Positions 1 to 7,732 of a stretch of DNA of 49,358 nt are shown one piece after another. Location: contig NZ_BCMQ01000025.1 in NCBI RefSeq assembly GCF_001485415.1, positions 1 to 49,358 on the forward strand. The letters are read 5' to 3'. Each line of letters opens with the position of its first letter. The stretch's first letter is position 1. The DNA comes from Myroides odoratimimus (lineage in GTDB: Bacteria; Bacteroidota; Bacteroidia; Flavobacteriales; Flavobacteriaceae). The position numbers and the translations under genes are program-made. The notes beneath the pieces are model-generated. The model had not been told where the DNA came from, searched no databases, and worked only from the letters and a program-made list of their open reading frames with translations.

Positions 1-404
1 TTATCATTTTCTTGAAAGTAGATGGCTAATAATCCCAAAATACATACGATGATATTAAACCATAGATGCTCTGTCCATCCCATCTTTTCAAGTATTCCTC
101 CACAAGAGCAAGGTATAAAGTCGCTGTAGTTTAATATCAGGTAGATGTAAATAGTAAAAACTACCATTAATCCGTAACTAAGATATAAACCTAACAGCTT
201 GAATTGTTTTATCGTTAATAATGAAGCGATAACAAGTTCAACAATAATAACCAAATAGGCTATTATACTAGCGTAAGCGCTTAATAGTGGGGACTGGGTC
301 AGTTGAACTTGAAATGCTTCAAAAGTGATTAATTTGCTTATCGCTGCATAAACAAAAAGTAATACAAAGAAATATTGTACAATAAGTGAGAATTTGGCTT
401 TCAT
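1..404 (-). CDS. MauE/DoxX-like redox-associated membrane protein (3' end beyond window)
   Basis: The minus strand is open from an ATG at 404 to the left edge with no stop, so the C-terminus is missing. I translated 134 codons by hand. They give four hydrophobic segments and a CSCGG motif between the third and fourth, as in MauE/DoxX-like four-helix membrane proteins that bring redox equivalents to periplasmic or membrane partners. The partner is not visible. The upstream DNA (455-476) carries ACGTAATTTT repeats and a CAATACGT motif that recurs ahead of the two-component cassette starting at 2852, which hints at common control. The fold is fairly sure; the function is unknown. Confidence 0.7.
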   Translation of the reverse strand, partial: MKAKFSLIVQYFFVLLFVYAAISKLITFEAFQVQLTQSPLLSAYASIIAYLVIIVELVIASLLTIKQFKLLGLYLSYGLMVVFTIYIYLILNYSDFIPCSCGGILEKMGWTEHLWFNIIVCILGLLAIYFQEND

Positions 405-454
405 AGTACTGGCATTTTGGGATATCCAAAACTACAAATCACTTATTTTCAAAA

Positions 455-476
455 CAATACGTAATTTTACGTAATT
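455..476. promoter_or_regulatory. ACGTAATTTT tandem repeat with CAATACGT motif upstream of MauE-like gene
   Basis: CAATACGT (455-462) runs into two tandem ACGTAATTTT units. It lies about 51-58 bp upstream of the ATG at 404. The same CAATACGT lies about 45-52 bp upstream of the 111-aa gene at 2852. A NarL/LuxR-type response regulator is encoded between the two sites, so it is the natural candidate to bind here. The repeats are seen; the binding is inferred. Confidence 0.4.
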
Positions 477-491
477 TTAGTAGTTTGACTT

Positions 492-1136
492 CTAAAAAAG
501 ATCATCCTCTGTTATATAGTGTCTAATAATAGCATAAGCAACAGCACCTATGAAGTTATTCGCTCCTGTTTTTTGCATAATAATCTCTTTGTGCTTTTCT
601 ACAGTTCTAACACTCAAATGAAGTTTTTCAGCTATTTCTCTTCCACTGTACTGCTTAACAAATAGCTTAATGATCTCTACTTCCTTCTGGGTTAAACCAG
701 CATCTTTTTTGTAATCTGCATCTTGTAAATGCTTTACTATATTTCTAATCTGGCTATCATAATACACTCCATCTTCAAATACATTGTAAATAGCTTTTTT
801 TATTTGAGACTGTCCTGCATTCTTGGTTAGATATCCTGCTATCTTATATTTAAGCATTCTCTCAATGGTATAAGAATCATTAAAACTACTAAGAATAAGT
901 ATTTTTAAGTCTGGATATCTGTCATTGAGTTTGGGAGTTATCTCAAAACCATCCATAACAGGCATTTGAATATCTAAAAATAGAATATCCACCTTTTTAG
1001 TTTTTAATACCTCAAATAGCTCTATACCATTAGAGCACTGAAACACTACTTCTACTCCGTCTAACTGAGATAAAAGCAAACCAAAACTTGTTCTAAAAAG
1101 TTTATGGTCATCTACTATTCCTACTTTAATTTTCAT
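492..1136 (-). CDS. LuxR/NarL-family DNA-binding response regulator
   Basis: Cytoplasmic two-component output protein of 214 aa, the usual length. The receiver domain (about residues 1-120) has the acidic pair D9/D10, phospho-acceptor D55 in FLDIQMPVMDG and the later conserved Lys in LTKNAG. The C-terminal LuxR helix-turn-helix (about 148-205) contains LTQKEVEIIKLF and SGREIAEKLHLSVRTVEKH. Its ATG overlaps the end of the histidine kinase gene by 11 bp, so the pair is translationally coupled and almost certainly cognate. It is the last gene of the 2852-492 cassette. The targets are unknown; the repeated CAATACGT motif at both ends of the locus is a candidate site. Confidence 0.93.
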   Translation of the reverse strand: MKIKVGIVDDHKLFRTSFGLLLSQLDGVEVVFQCSNGIELFEVLKTKKVDILFLDIQMPVMDGFEITPKLNDRYPDLKILILSSFNDSYTIERMLKYKIAGYLTKNAGQSQIKKAIYNVFEDGVYYDSQIRNIVKHLQDADYKKDAGLTQKEVEIIKLFVKQYSGREIAEKLHLSVRTVEKHKEIIMQKTGANNFIGAVAYAIIRHYITEDDLF

Positions 1137-1896
1137 ATTTATTATTTATTTTTAATGTGGTAATATTAACCTCTTGTTGTCTTTGATGAGTAAAATCTGC
1201 TTTAATTTGCTGTACTCTTGTCTTAATATTACTAAGTCCTAAGCCAACATCCTGTCCTTTTAAATCAGCATTAAAATCATACCTTATTCCATCATCAGTT
1301 ATAGATAATACAAGTTGATCCTCTGTCCATTTAAGTTCTAACTCTGTATAGGTCGCCTTGCTGTGCTTGATAATATTTTGGATTAGCTCTTGTATTATTC
1401 TATAGAGTTCTAATCTTACTAATTCACTTAGTATAAAAGTTTGTTTATCAGATTTAAAAGACATTTTTATACTTGTCGCTCTTGATATCCTGGTTAAGTA
1501 ATTACTTAATATGATACTAATTGGATTATCCTTAATCAAAGGAGGTGATAAGTTATAACTCACTCTGACCGCCTCATCATAGCACAATAAAATACTCTGT
1601 TGTATATCTGAAATCGTAGATTTTATTAAATCCTTATCTTGACTAAGTTCTATAACACCTACATAATTTTTTAAAGCTGCTAAATCCCCACAAAGACCAT
1701 CGTGTAACTCCTTGGCTATTCTTGCTCTTTCTTTATGCTCTACAATTAAACTGTTTCTAAGTTGCTGTTTTAGCTGTTCATTGTGGTACTTGCTTAGATT
1801 CTTCTGATAAACAATCACAAGGATAATCACGATAATGACAAGGGAAATCATAATAAAAGTCCCAAGCCAAAAGAATAATTTTATTTCATTTTCCAT
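1126..1896 (-). CDS. Sensor histidine kinase, HisKA_3 type
   Basis: 256-aa kinase with one N-terminal membrane helix (about residues 9-30) and almost no extracytoplasmic part. The dimerisation/phospho-acceptor helix has H65 in ARIAKELHDGLCGDL. The HATPase_c domain has an N-box (ELIQNIIKHSKA) and G-boxes (DDGIRYDF, GLGLSNIKTRV). With no periplasmic sensor of its own, it probably receives its signal through a partner. The 7-TM protein encoded just upstream overlaps this gene by 16 bp and is the obvious candidate. The response regulator downstream overlaps by 11 bp. Kinase assignment is secure; the stimulus is unknown. Confidence 0.92.
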   Translation of the reverse strand: MENEIKLFFWLGTFIMISLVIIVIILVIVYQKNLSKYHNEQLKQQLRNSLIVEHKERARIAKELHDGLCGDLAALKNYVGVIELSQDKDLIKSTISDIQQSILLCYDEAVRVSYNLSPPLIKDNPISIILSNYLTRISRATSIKMSFKSDKQTFILSELVRLELYRIIQELIQNIIKHSKATYTELELKWTEDQLVLSITDDGIRYDFNADLKGQDVGLGLSNIKTRVQQIKADFTHQRQQEVNITTLKINNKYEN

Positions 1897-2516
1897 ACGC
1901 CAATTGATAAGATGATTCTAAGTATCAAACTAGCTATAATATTCACTAACCAATAATCATTAAAATAGATGTCGTTATTATAGATATAACTTGATAACAT
2001 AAAAAGTGAAATCGTCGTACTATAATAGAAGAATAGCCCCATAACTACATAAAAACTACTCTGCTTATACAGACTTAAAACCACCTTTTGATCAAAGACC
2101 TGTTTTACCCATAAAAAACTACACCACATAATAAACAAGGTCAAAAAAGACTTGTTGATGCTCTTTGCTAAGAAAGCTGAATCTTCTTCCAAACAGAAAA
2201 AAGAATAAACATAGATCAATAGAAAAAGACCTAAAAAGGTTAAAAAGAACCATTTAGGTCTTTGTACAATTAATTTTATAAAAAGATAGTATAAAGCTAA
2301 AAACTCTAATAATGAATGTATTTGATACCAAGGAATAACACTTATTTTCAATACACCACTAACTACATACTCATATATAGAAGAACCAGCAATTAACAGA
2401 ATAAGAGGCAAAACATAATTGTTCTGCTTATTTAAATGATTTCCTTTTCCAATAAACATAACTATAGGAAAAAGACCTGTTAATAGCGTTACATATAAGA
2501 GTACATAATAAATCAT
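1881..2516 (-). CDS. Seven-TM membrane protein of unknown function, coupled to the kinase
   Basis: A 211-aa, very hydrophobic protein with about seven predicted membrane helices and short loops; it is not a family I recognise. Helices can be placed near residues 2-22, 34-53, 60-82, 89-108, 124-142, 153-174 and 188-208. Its ATG (2514-2516) directly abuts the TAG stop of the 111-aa gene, and its 3' end overlaps the kinase gene by 16 bp. This packing suggests a sensory or signal-relay membrane partner for a kinase that lacks an input domain. That role is inferred from context only. Confidence 0.75.
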   Translation of the reverse strand: MIYYVLLYVTLLTGLFPIVMFIGKGNHLNKQNNYVLPLILLIAGSSIYEYVVSGVLKISVIPWYQIHSLLEFLALYYLFIKLIVQRPKWFFLTFLGLFLLIYVYSFFCLEEDSAFLAKSINKSFLTLFIMWCSFLWVKQVFDQKVVLSLYKQSSFYVVMGLFFYYSTTISLFMLSSYIYNNDIYFNDYWLVNIIASLILRIILSIGVWKMK

Positions 2517-2852
2517 CTACTTACTTTTTATAAGCTTGGTTGGCTTTTTAGGACACATAGGAGGACATGTGATAAGCTCATCAAGCATAATTCCATTAGT
2601 TAAATCTTCTCCTTCTTGGTCTACTGCTACTAAAACCATATTGTTTTGATTGCTTTGAGGATCTAAACCTGGATAGATTCGCAATCCAATCCCCCCTTTT
2701 TGTTGTAATAACTCATTAATCTTATCAAGACCTACAAAATAACTATTAGGTTTTTCGGGGCTGTTTTCTTGATAAGAATGTGTTAGTTCAATTGCCTTTT
2801 CAAGGCTAATTACTGTACCTGATTTTTTGTTAATCTCCATAAAGCTAAACAT
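2517..2852 (-). CDS. Unknown 111-aa protein with C-terminal CPPMCP motif, first gene of the two-component cassette
   Basis: A soluble protein of 111 aa (ATG at 2852; a second in-frame ATG at 2840). It has no signal peptide or membrane segment. The body alternates helix and strand, with SYFVGLDKINELL and GGIGLRIYPGLD as distinctive stretches, and the C-terminus has TCPPMCPKKP, where the only two cysteines lie in a CPPxC pattern. The next gene starts in the base after this stop codon, so it is co-translated with the 7-TM/kinase/regulator set. It may be a ligand, a redox-sensing accessory or the effector of the cassette. The function is unknown. Confidence 0.7.
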   Translation of the reverse strand: MFSFMEINKKSGTVISLEKAIELTHSYQENSPEKPNSYFVGLDKINELLQQKGGIGLRIYPGLDPQSNQNNMVLVAVDQEGEDLTNGIMLDELITCPPMCPKKPTKLIKSK

Positions 2853-2896
2853 TTAAAAATTAATAATGTAAATATTTACAATTTCCAAATAATAAA

Positions 2897-2938
2897 CAAT
2901 ACGTGTTTTCCGCATATTTACCGTGTTTTTACGTATTG
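2897..2938. promoter_or_regulatory. Inverted repeat CAATACGT-N26-ACGTATTG upstream of the cassette
   Basis: Two perfect 8-bp arms (2897-2904 and 2931-2938) lie 45-86 bp upstream of the ATG at 2852, with a further CCGTG/CCGCA-type imperfect repeat between them. The left arm is identical to the motif at 455-462. This suggests an operator, plausibly for the adjacent response regulator. Confidence 0.45.
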
Positions 2939-3036
2939 ATTTTAAAAGTAGTATTGCTTTATTTTAAAAGAGCTACTAATAGAAGATTCTTTCAAGGCAA
3001 ACGTGTCAATAATTAACCAACCAAAACTCAATAATT

Positions 3037-3870
3037 ATGACACAAAATGCTCTTTACAAAAGTGTATTAAAGACAATCGAATCAAAGGAAATTGAACTAA
3101 ACTTAATTGATTCAACTTCAATTTCAAAAGCTTACGAGATGATTCAATTTTTAAGGCTTTTACTTATAAAGCTAAAAGAAGAAATACTTCAAGTGGGGTT
3201 CAAAAATCAAATAGATGAGATTGAATTTTTTAAAGTAATTAAGCCTCAAGTCTTAGGCAAACTAATCTTTTACAACAAACTCTATTCTATAGAAACAAGT
3301 TGCCCAATAGATATTGTTGTTAAGAATAAATACTATCATAAACATCTGGAAGAGCTAAACCTTGAGTATAAGAAGTATTTTGCTTACAATGAATTCTATA
3401 AATACTATAATGCCAAACGCATAGATAAAGACATCGAGTACTTTACCCTTGGTAAAACAGATTTACTCATCGGTATAAACAGTTTTATCTTTGAAATAGA
3501 TGCTCTTTTCTCCACCTATTATGATTATAAAATAGCTCGTATAATAGCTCATGACTTACTTCAGAATTATCTTCATGAGAAAATACAAGAATATGATATT
3601 GGCAACAATTCAATATCTTCATCTAACTTAGTATGGTCAGAGTCTCAAAACGCTCTTATAGAACTTATCTACGCACTTTATCTATCAGGGTCAATTAACA
3701 ATGGGAAAGGGGAAATACGGAAGATAGCGGTGTTGTTTCAGCAGGTATTTGGTATAAAGCTCTTGGATATACATCATGCTTTTCATAGAATGAAAGCAAG
3801 AGCTAAGTCAAAAACGTGTTATTTAGATAAATTAAAAGAAGCACTAGAGGAGTATATGGATAAAACATAA
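3037..3870 (+). CDS. RteC-domain protein
   Basis: 277-aa soluble protein resembling RteC, the winged-helix regulator that activates excision genes of the Bacteroides element CTnDOT. It starts MTQNALYKSVLKTIESKEIEL and has the family-like VLGKLIFYNKLYSIE in the N-terminal half. The C-terminal part (about 205-277) has the typical SQNALIELIYALYLSGSINNGKGEI and FGIKLLDIHHAFHRMKAR. Chromosomal RteC-like genes are common in Bacteroidota away from any element, and no integrase, excisionase or tra gene is near. Its target is therefore unknown. It is followed by an inverted repeat (3888-3926) that may end transcription. Confidence 0.85.
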   Translation: MTQNALYKSVLKTIESKEIELNLIDSTSISKAYEMIQFLRLLLIKLKEEILQVGFKNQIDEIEFFKVIKPQVLGKLIFYNKLYSIETSCPIDIVVKNKYYHKHLEELNLEYKKYFAYNEFYKYYNAKRIDKDIEYFTLGKTDLLIGINSFIFEIDALFSTYYDYKIARIIAHDLLQNYLHEKIQEYDIGNNSISSSNLVWSESQNALIELIYALYLSGSINNGKGEIRKIAVLFQQVFGIKLLDIHHAFHRMKARAKSKTCYLDKLKEALEEYMDKT

Positions 3871-3887
3871 TTCTAAAGCTAAAATAA

Positions 3888-3926
3888 ATCACACGTTAAA
3901 TTTAAGATATCTATTTAACGTGTGAT
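3888..3926. terminator. Stem-loop after the RteC gene
   Basis: Perfect 14-bp arms (3888-3901 and 3913-3926, core CACACGTTAAAT) with an 11-nt loop, 18 bp after the RteC stop and between convergent genes. No clear T-run follows directly, so termination is likely but not certain. The rest of 3871-4091 shows nothing else. Confidence 0.5.
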
Positions 3927-4091
3927 ATATCAATAAAAAAACATATAGATTACTTGTATCTGTTATATCAATTTACATAGTTAACTGAAAATCTAATAAT
4001 ATAAAACCTAATTTTAAAAATGAGTTCTAATTAGCAGAGAAAAAAATCTCTTTTTAAAATATAGAAGAAGAAGACTATAATAATACAAGAG

Positions 4092-4754
4092 TTAAGAAAA
4101 GATAGTTTCTATATATGTTCTTACTTTTTTGTGAGCTTCCGTGATATTGTCGCTATATTCTAGTTTATCATTCGCTTCTCCATCAAGTGTAACAACTGTA
4201 ATCTTAGTTATTCCCATTACATTACAAACTCTCTTTAAATAGTTAGTTTGAAAATCTATTTGCTCATTATAGTTACCTATTTCATATCCTTGAGATCCCC
4301 TTGTTAACAATAAAACAACTTCTTTGTTCTCTAGTAATCCTATGTAAGGGTCTTGTATATTATCTGGATTATATCTCCAGGTTTGATTAACGCGAACTAC
4401 CTGATCAATGTATGCTTTTAAACTACTAGGAATAGACCAATTATACATAGGACTTGCAATAACTATAATATCTGCTTCTTTTAATTCCGCAATATATTCA
4501 TCACTCACCTTTAAGGCTTCTACTTCCTCATCAGTTCTATCTTCTAATGGCTTAAAGGCAGCACTAATCCATATTTCATTAATATGTGGTACATTTTCAA
4601 GACCAAGATCTCTTAATTGAATTACAGTATTACGAGTATGACTCTGCCATAGCTCTTTAAAGGTGTCAGCTAATTTTCTACTTTGTGAACGTATAGTTCT
4701 TGCACTAGCATTTATAATTAAAACCTGTTTATCTATGTCTTTCTTTACATTCAT
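4092..4754 (-). CDS. FMN-dependent NAD(P)H oxidoreductase, azoreductase-like (flavodoxin fold)
   Basis: 220-aa cytoplasmic flavoprotein. The N-terminal strand-loop LIINASARTIRSQSRKLA matches the FMN-phosphate loop of the family. SPMYNWSIPSSLKAYIDQV is the typical FMN isoalloxazine-binding segment of AzoR/AcpD-type quinone and azo reductases, and LTRGSQGY is the second flavin loop. These enzymes carry out two-electron reduction of quinones and azo compounds. The gene is divergent from the MocR regulator at 4832 across a 77-bp gap holding a palindrome, an arrangement in which the MocR protein often controls its neighbour. Confidence 0.85.
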   Translation of the reverse strand: MNVKKDIDKQVLIINASARTIRSQSRKLADTFKELWQSHTRNTVIQLRDLGLENVPHINEIWISAAFKPLEDRTDEEVEALKVSDEYIAELKEADIIVIASPMYNWSIPSSLKAYIDQVVRVNQTWRYNPDNIQDPYIGLLENKEVVLLLTRGSQGYEIGNYNEQIDFQTNYLKRVCNVMGITKITVVTLDGEANDKLEYSDNITEAHKKVRTYIETIFS

Positions 4755-4792
4755 CTTTTAATATTTTAGCCAAAAGTAGTTGCTTATTGGAT

Positions 4793-4818
4793 TATATTTG
4801 TATACCAATTAATACAAA
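4793..4818 (+). promoter_or_regulatory. -7 element TATATTTG overlapped by palindrome TTTGTAT-N8-ATACAAA
   Basis: TATATTTG (4793-4800) fits the Bacteroidota -7 consensus TAnnTTTG. Its last four bases start a perfect inverted repeat (4797-4803 and 4812-4818). Transcription from here would start near 4807. This favours the ATG at 4832 as the MocR start over the TTG at 4787, which lies upstream of the promoter. An operator on the -7 element suits autorepression. I found no good -33 TTG at the usual spacing. Confidence 0.5.
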
Positions 4819-4831
4819 TCGCACAGCCCAG

Positions 4832-6295
4832 ATGTTACCTTATAAAACTTTAATTAAAGTGGACAGAGATTCTATTGTTCCTTTGTATATCCAAGTGTGT
4901 AATGCTTTTATATCATTAATTACAGATGGTACATTAAAACCATCTGATATTTTACCTAGCACACGTAATTTAGCTTTATTAGTAGGCATAAATCGAAATA
5001 CAGTTAAACTGGCCTATGAAGAGCTTATTAGCCAAGGATGGACAGAGTCAATAGAACGAAAAGGCGTATATGTATTGTCAACACTACCTTCCATTTCCAA
5101 AAAAAGCATTGGTAATGAACCGATTAAAAATTTAAATCAAGAAGCTTTTAAGTGGACAAACAAATTTAAAGATGTTAAGTTAGGACAAAACTTTCAGAAG
5201 ACTAAACTTGCCATTGATGATGGGTTTCCAGATGTCCGCCTTGCCCCCATTGATGAGTTAATGCGTGAATACAGAAGTATTTCCAGAAAATTCTATGGTC
5301 GTAATTATTTAAAATATGGAAGTCCTCAAGGTTCAGAAAATCTAAGGGAGGCATTGTCTAATTATCTCTCTACCACTCGAGGCTTAAATGCCTCTATCGA
5401 TGATTTACTAATCACAAAGGGTAGTCAAATGGGGATCTATTTATCCGCTCAATTACTTTTAGATCCAGGAGATACTATTGCCGTAGGTATGTCTAACTAT
5501 CCTACAGCAGATCAGATTTTTAAACAAGCAGGTGCTAACCTTTTAAGGATACCTATAGATCACAATGGGATGGATGTAGACTATCTCGAAAACAAATTAA
5601 AAAAACAAAAAATAAAAGCTATCTATATCATTCCACATCATCATAGCCCTACTACAGTTACACTAAGTATGGAACGCAGATTAAAGTTTTTAAAATTGGC
5701 CAAAGAACATCAATTTGCAATTATAGAAGATGATTATGACTTTGATTTCCACTATGCTAATAAACCTTATTTACCTTTAGCAAGTATAGATCACAATCAA
5801 AATGTAATATATCTTGGGTCAATTACTAAGACCTTTGCCCCTGCTCTAAGAATTGGTTTTATGACTGGCCCAGCTAACTTTATACATGCAGCCACCGCCT
5901 TAAGAGAACTAATCGATAGACAAGGCGATACAACCTTAGAGGAAGCATTTGCCTCCCTTTTTAATCAGGGAGAAATGAATAGATACAACAGAAAAGCACT
6001 TAAGACCTATAAGGAAAGACGCGATACATTCTGTTCTTTATTAGATACTAATTTCGCTAATCAAATTACCTTTAAAGTTCCCGAAGGTGGATTAGCTATT
6101 TGGGCTATTTTTAATCCAGAGATAGATTTAATAAAACTATCTCACAATGCATTAAAACAAGGTTTATATCTAGACAATGGCCTGTTTTACAAGAATGAGG
6201 TATTTTCAACTAATGGCATTCGTATGGGATTTGCATCATTAGACGAAAAAGAAATGATAGAGGCTTGTGCTATTCTAAAAAAAGTAATGTATTAA
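4832..6295 (+). CDS. MocR/PdxR-type regulator (GntR winged helix fused to class I aminotransferase fold)
   Basis: 487 aa from the chosen ATG. A frame open from a TTG at 4787 would add 15 residues, but that codon precedes the predicted promoter, while MLPYKTLIKVDRDSIVPLY is a typical family N-terminus. A GntR winged helix covers about residues 10-80 (TRNLALLVGINRNTVKLAYEEL). The fold-type I aminotransferase-like domain follows, with IIEDDYDFDFHY and the PLP-lysine segment LGSITKTFAPALRIGF. Such proteins sense PLP or an amino-acid aldimine and act as transcription factors. It is divergent from the azoreductase and upstream of GNAT and AhpD-like genes, its probable targets. Confidence 0.92.
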   Translation: MLPYKTLIKVDRDSIVPLYIQVCNAFISLITDGTLKPSDILPSTRNLALLVGINRNTVKLAYEELISQGWTESIERKGVYVLSTLPSISKKSIGNEPIKNLNQEAFKWTNKFKDVKLGQNFQKTKLAIDDGFPDVRLAPIDELMREYRSISRKFYGRNYLKYGSPQGSENLREALSNYLSTTRGLNASIDDLLITKGSQMGIYLSAQLLLDPGDTIAVGMSNYPTADQIFKQAGANLLRIPIDHNGMDVDYLENKLKKQKIKAIYIIPHHHSPTTVTLSMERRLKFLKLAKEHQFAIIEDDYDFDFHYANKPYLPLASIDHNQNVIYLGSITKTFAPALRIGFMTGPANFIHAATALRELIDRQGDTTLEEAFASLFNQGEMNRYNRKALKTYKERRDTFCSLLDTNFANQITFKVPEGGLAIWAIFNPEIDLIKLSHNALKQGLYLDNGLFYKNEVFSTNGIRMGFASLDEKEMIEACAILKKVMY

Positions 6296-6378
6296 AATTC
6301 ACTGGGCTACCTATTATTAATAATCTGGCATGTTGAGCTTATTTGACTCTGTTTTAATTTTACCAAAAATATTAAAAT

Positions 6379-6816
6379 ATGGAAAATACATTTGAAATTA
6401 AAGCTATTGAAACAGCATCAGAGATTCAAAAATGTTTAGCTGTTGCTTTAATCTTAAGACCACATTTAAACAAAGATACTTGGCTTATTACAATTAATGA
6501 AATGCTTAAAAATGAAAAATATGCATTAAAAGGTATCTACGACAAAGAAAATATTGTTGCTTTTATTGGTTATAGAAAAATGACCACGTTACATAGTGGA
6601 TATATTATTTATATCGATGATTTATGTACTGTAGAAAGCTATAGAGAAAAAGGATTTGGAGGTAAACTATTAGCCCACATAAGATCTATAGCTGAATCCG
6701 AGTCTATGGATGCTGTAGTATTAGATACTGGTTTTGACAATCACACTGCACAGAAATTATACTTTAAAAATCACTTCGAACTATCTGCAGTTCACTTACA
6801 TACTTATTTAAAATAA
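6379..6816 (+). CDS. GNAT-family N-acetyltransferase
   Basis: 145-aa cytoplasmic acetyl-CoA-dependent transferase. The core has DDLCTVESYREKGFGGKLLAHI, carrying the acetyl-CoA pyrophosphate loop RxxGxG/A as REKGFGGKL. It is followed by AVVLDTGFDNHTAQKLYFKNHFE, the usual last strand and helix. The substrate cannot be read from sequence. It lies 83 bp after the MocR gene and 58 bp before the AhpD-like gene, in the same direction. Confidence 0.88.
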   Translation: MENTFEIKAIETASEIQKCLAVALILRPHLNKDTWLITINEMLKNEKYALKGIYDKENIVAFIGYRKMTTLHSGYIIYIDDLCTVESYREKGFGGKLLAHIRSIAESESMDAVVLDTGFDNHTAQKLYFKNHFELSAVHLHTYLK

Positions 6817-6874
6817 TCTATTCTATAGTTTTATTTGTAACTTATATCCTTCTAATACTTAAAAAAATTGACAA

Positions 6875-7312
6875 ATGAAAAAACGTATTGACTTATCAAA
6901 TGTAGTATCAAGTGGTTATAAAAGAATTATTGCACTTGACAGTTTTGTTCAGAATTCAGATTTAGACAAAACTCATCTTGAATTAATAAAGGTTAGAGCA
7001 TCTCAAATTAATGGTTGCGCGTATTGCCTTAATTTACATACACGTGACGCTATGAATCAAGGAGAAACTGCTCAACGAATTTTCTTACTAAATGCTTGGA
7101 GAGAAACGGAACTATTCACAGAAGAAGAACGTACTATTTTAGCTATGACAGAGGAAATTACTCTAATTAGTGAGCGTGGTTTAACAGAAGAGACTTATGA
7201 AATGGCTACAAAGTTATTCAACGAAGAATACATAGGGTTCATTATTATGGCTATCATTACTATTAATGCATGGAACAGAGTCGCTGTTAGTACACATAAA
7301 CCAATAGATTAA
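6875..7312 (+). CDS. Carboxymuconolactone decarboxylase-family (AhpD-like) protein
   Basis: 145-aa all-helical protein. GCAYCLNLHTRDA holds C48, C51 and H55, the CxxC...H redox centre of AhpD-like alkylhydroperoxidases, so peroxidase or disulphide-relay activity is likely rather than decarboxylation. Length is normal for single-domain members. It ends the MocR-GNAT-CMD run, a grouping that, with the azoreductase on the other side, suggests a response to electrophile or quinone stress. That last point is inference. Confidence 0.88.
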   Translation: MKKRIDLSNVVSSGYKRIIALDSFVQNSDLDKTHLELIKVRASQINGCAYCLNLHTRDAMNQGETAQRIFLLNAWRETELFTEEERTILAMTEEITLISERGLTEETYEMATKLFNEEYIGFIIMAIITINAWNRVAVSTHKPID

Positions 7313-7732
7313 TCAAGATGATAAGAAAGATTGGCTTATTTAAATTCAATAAACATACAAGTATCAATAAAATCGAATTAGACATAAAACAGCAAAAGTA
7401 AATTAACTTAGAGAGCTACTTTTTATTTAGGTGAGTCGATATTACAGAATGCGATCCGAAAGCAATAGATTATGTTTTTAACGAATTAGATATAAAAGAG
7501 ATTTTCTCTCTTGTAAAAATAAAGAACCTTGCTTCAATTAGAATATTAGAAAAATATAAGATTTATTTGATAATGTTGGATATTAAGATTATTGAAAAAA
7601 GGTTTAATCCTCATTTTGTTTACATTTAGGTAACCTTTGAATATCTAATTATCATTAGTTTTACCCCCTGTTCCTATTACACAATAATGTTGAACACATC
7701 AATTGCAATAAAAACTAAAAATAGGAAGCAAA
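7313..7732. other. 420-bp interval with decayed coding DNA
   Basis: Between the AhpD-like gene and chrA. It holds a 27-codon open frame (7318-7401) with no recognisable product and the GNAT-like remnant at 7433-7629. I see no RNA gene or strong repeat. Confidence 0.5.
7433..7629 (+). pseudogene. Remnant of a RimJ/GNAT-type acetyltransferase (C-terminal half)
   Basis: In the frame that begins after the TGA at 7432-7434 and stops with TAG at 7627-7629, the translation contains AIDYVFNELDIKEIFSLVKI followed by KNLASIRILEKYKI. This is the usual motif of RimJ/RimL-like GNAT proteins (family pattern: ...FxELgL.eI.a.v...N.aSirvleK.G). There is no start codon and no acetyl-CoA loop upstream, and the conserved Gly after LEK is lost, so the piece is a decayed 3' portion. 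Boundaries are approximate. Confidence 0.55.

Noticed and set aside
3037..3870. The RteC-domain gene as a sign of an integrated conjugative element
   Set aside because: No integrase, mobilisation or tra gene is near, and stand-alone RteC-like genes are usual in this phylum.
4408..4620. A 70-codon open frame on the plus strand inside the azoreductase gene
   Set aside because: It is antisense to a well-supported protein with clear FMN motifs and has no recognisable product.
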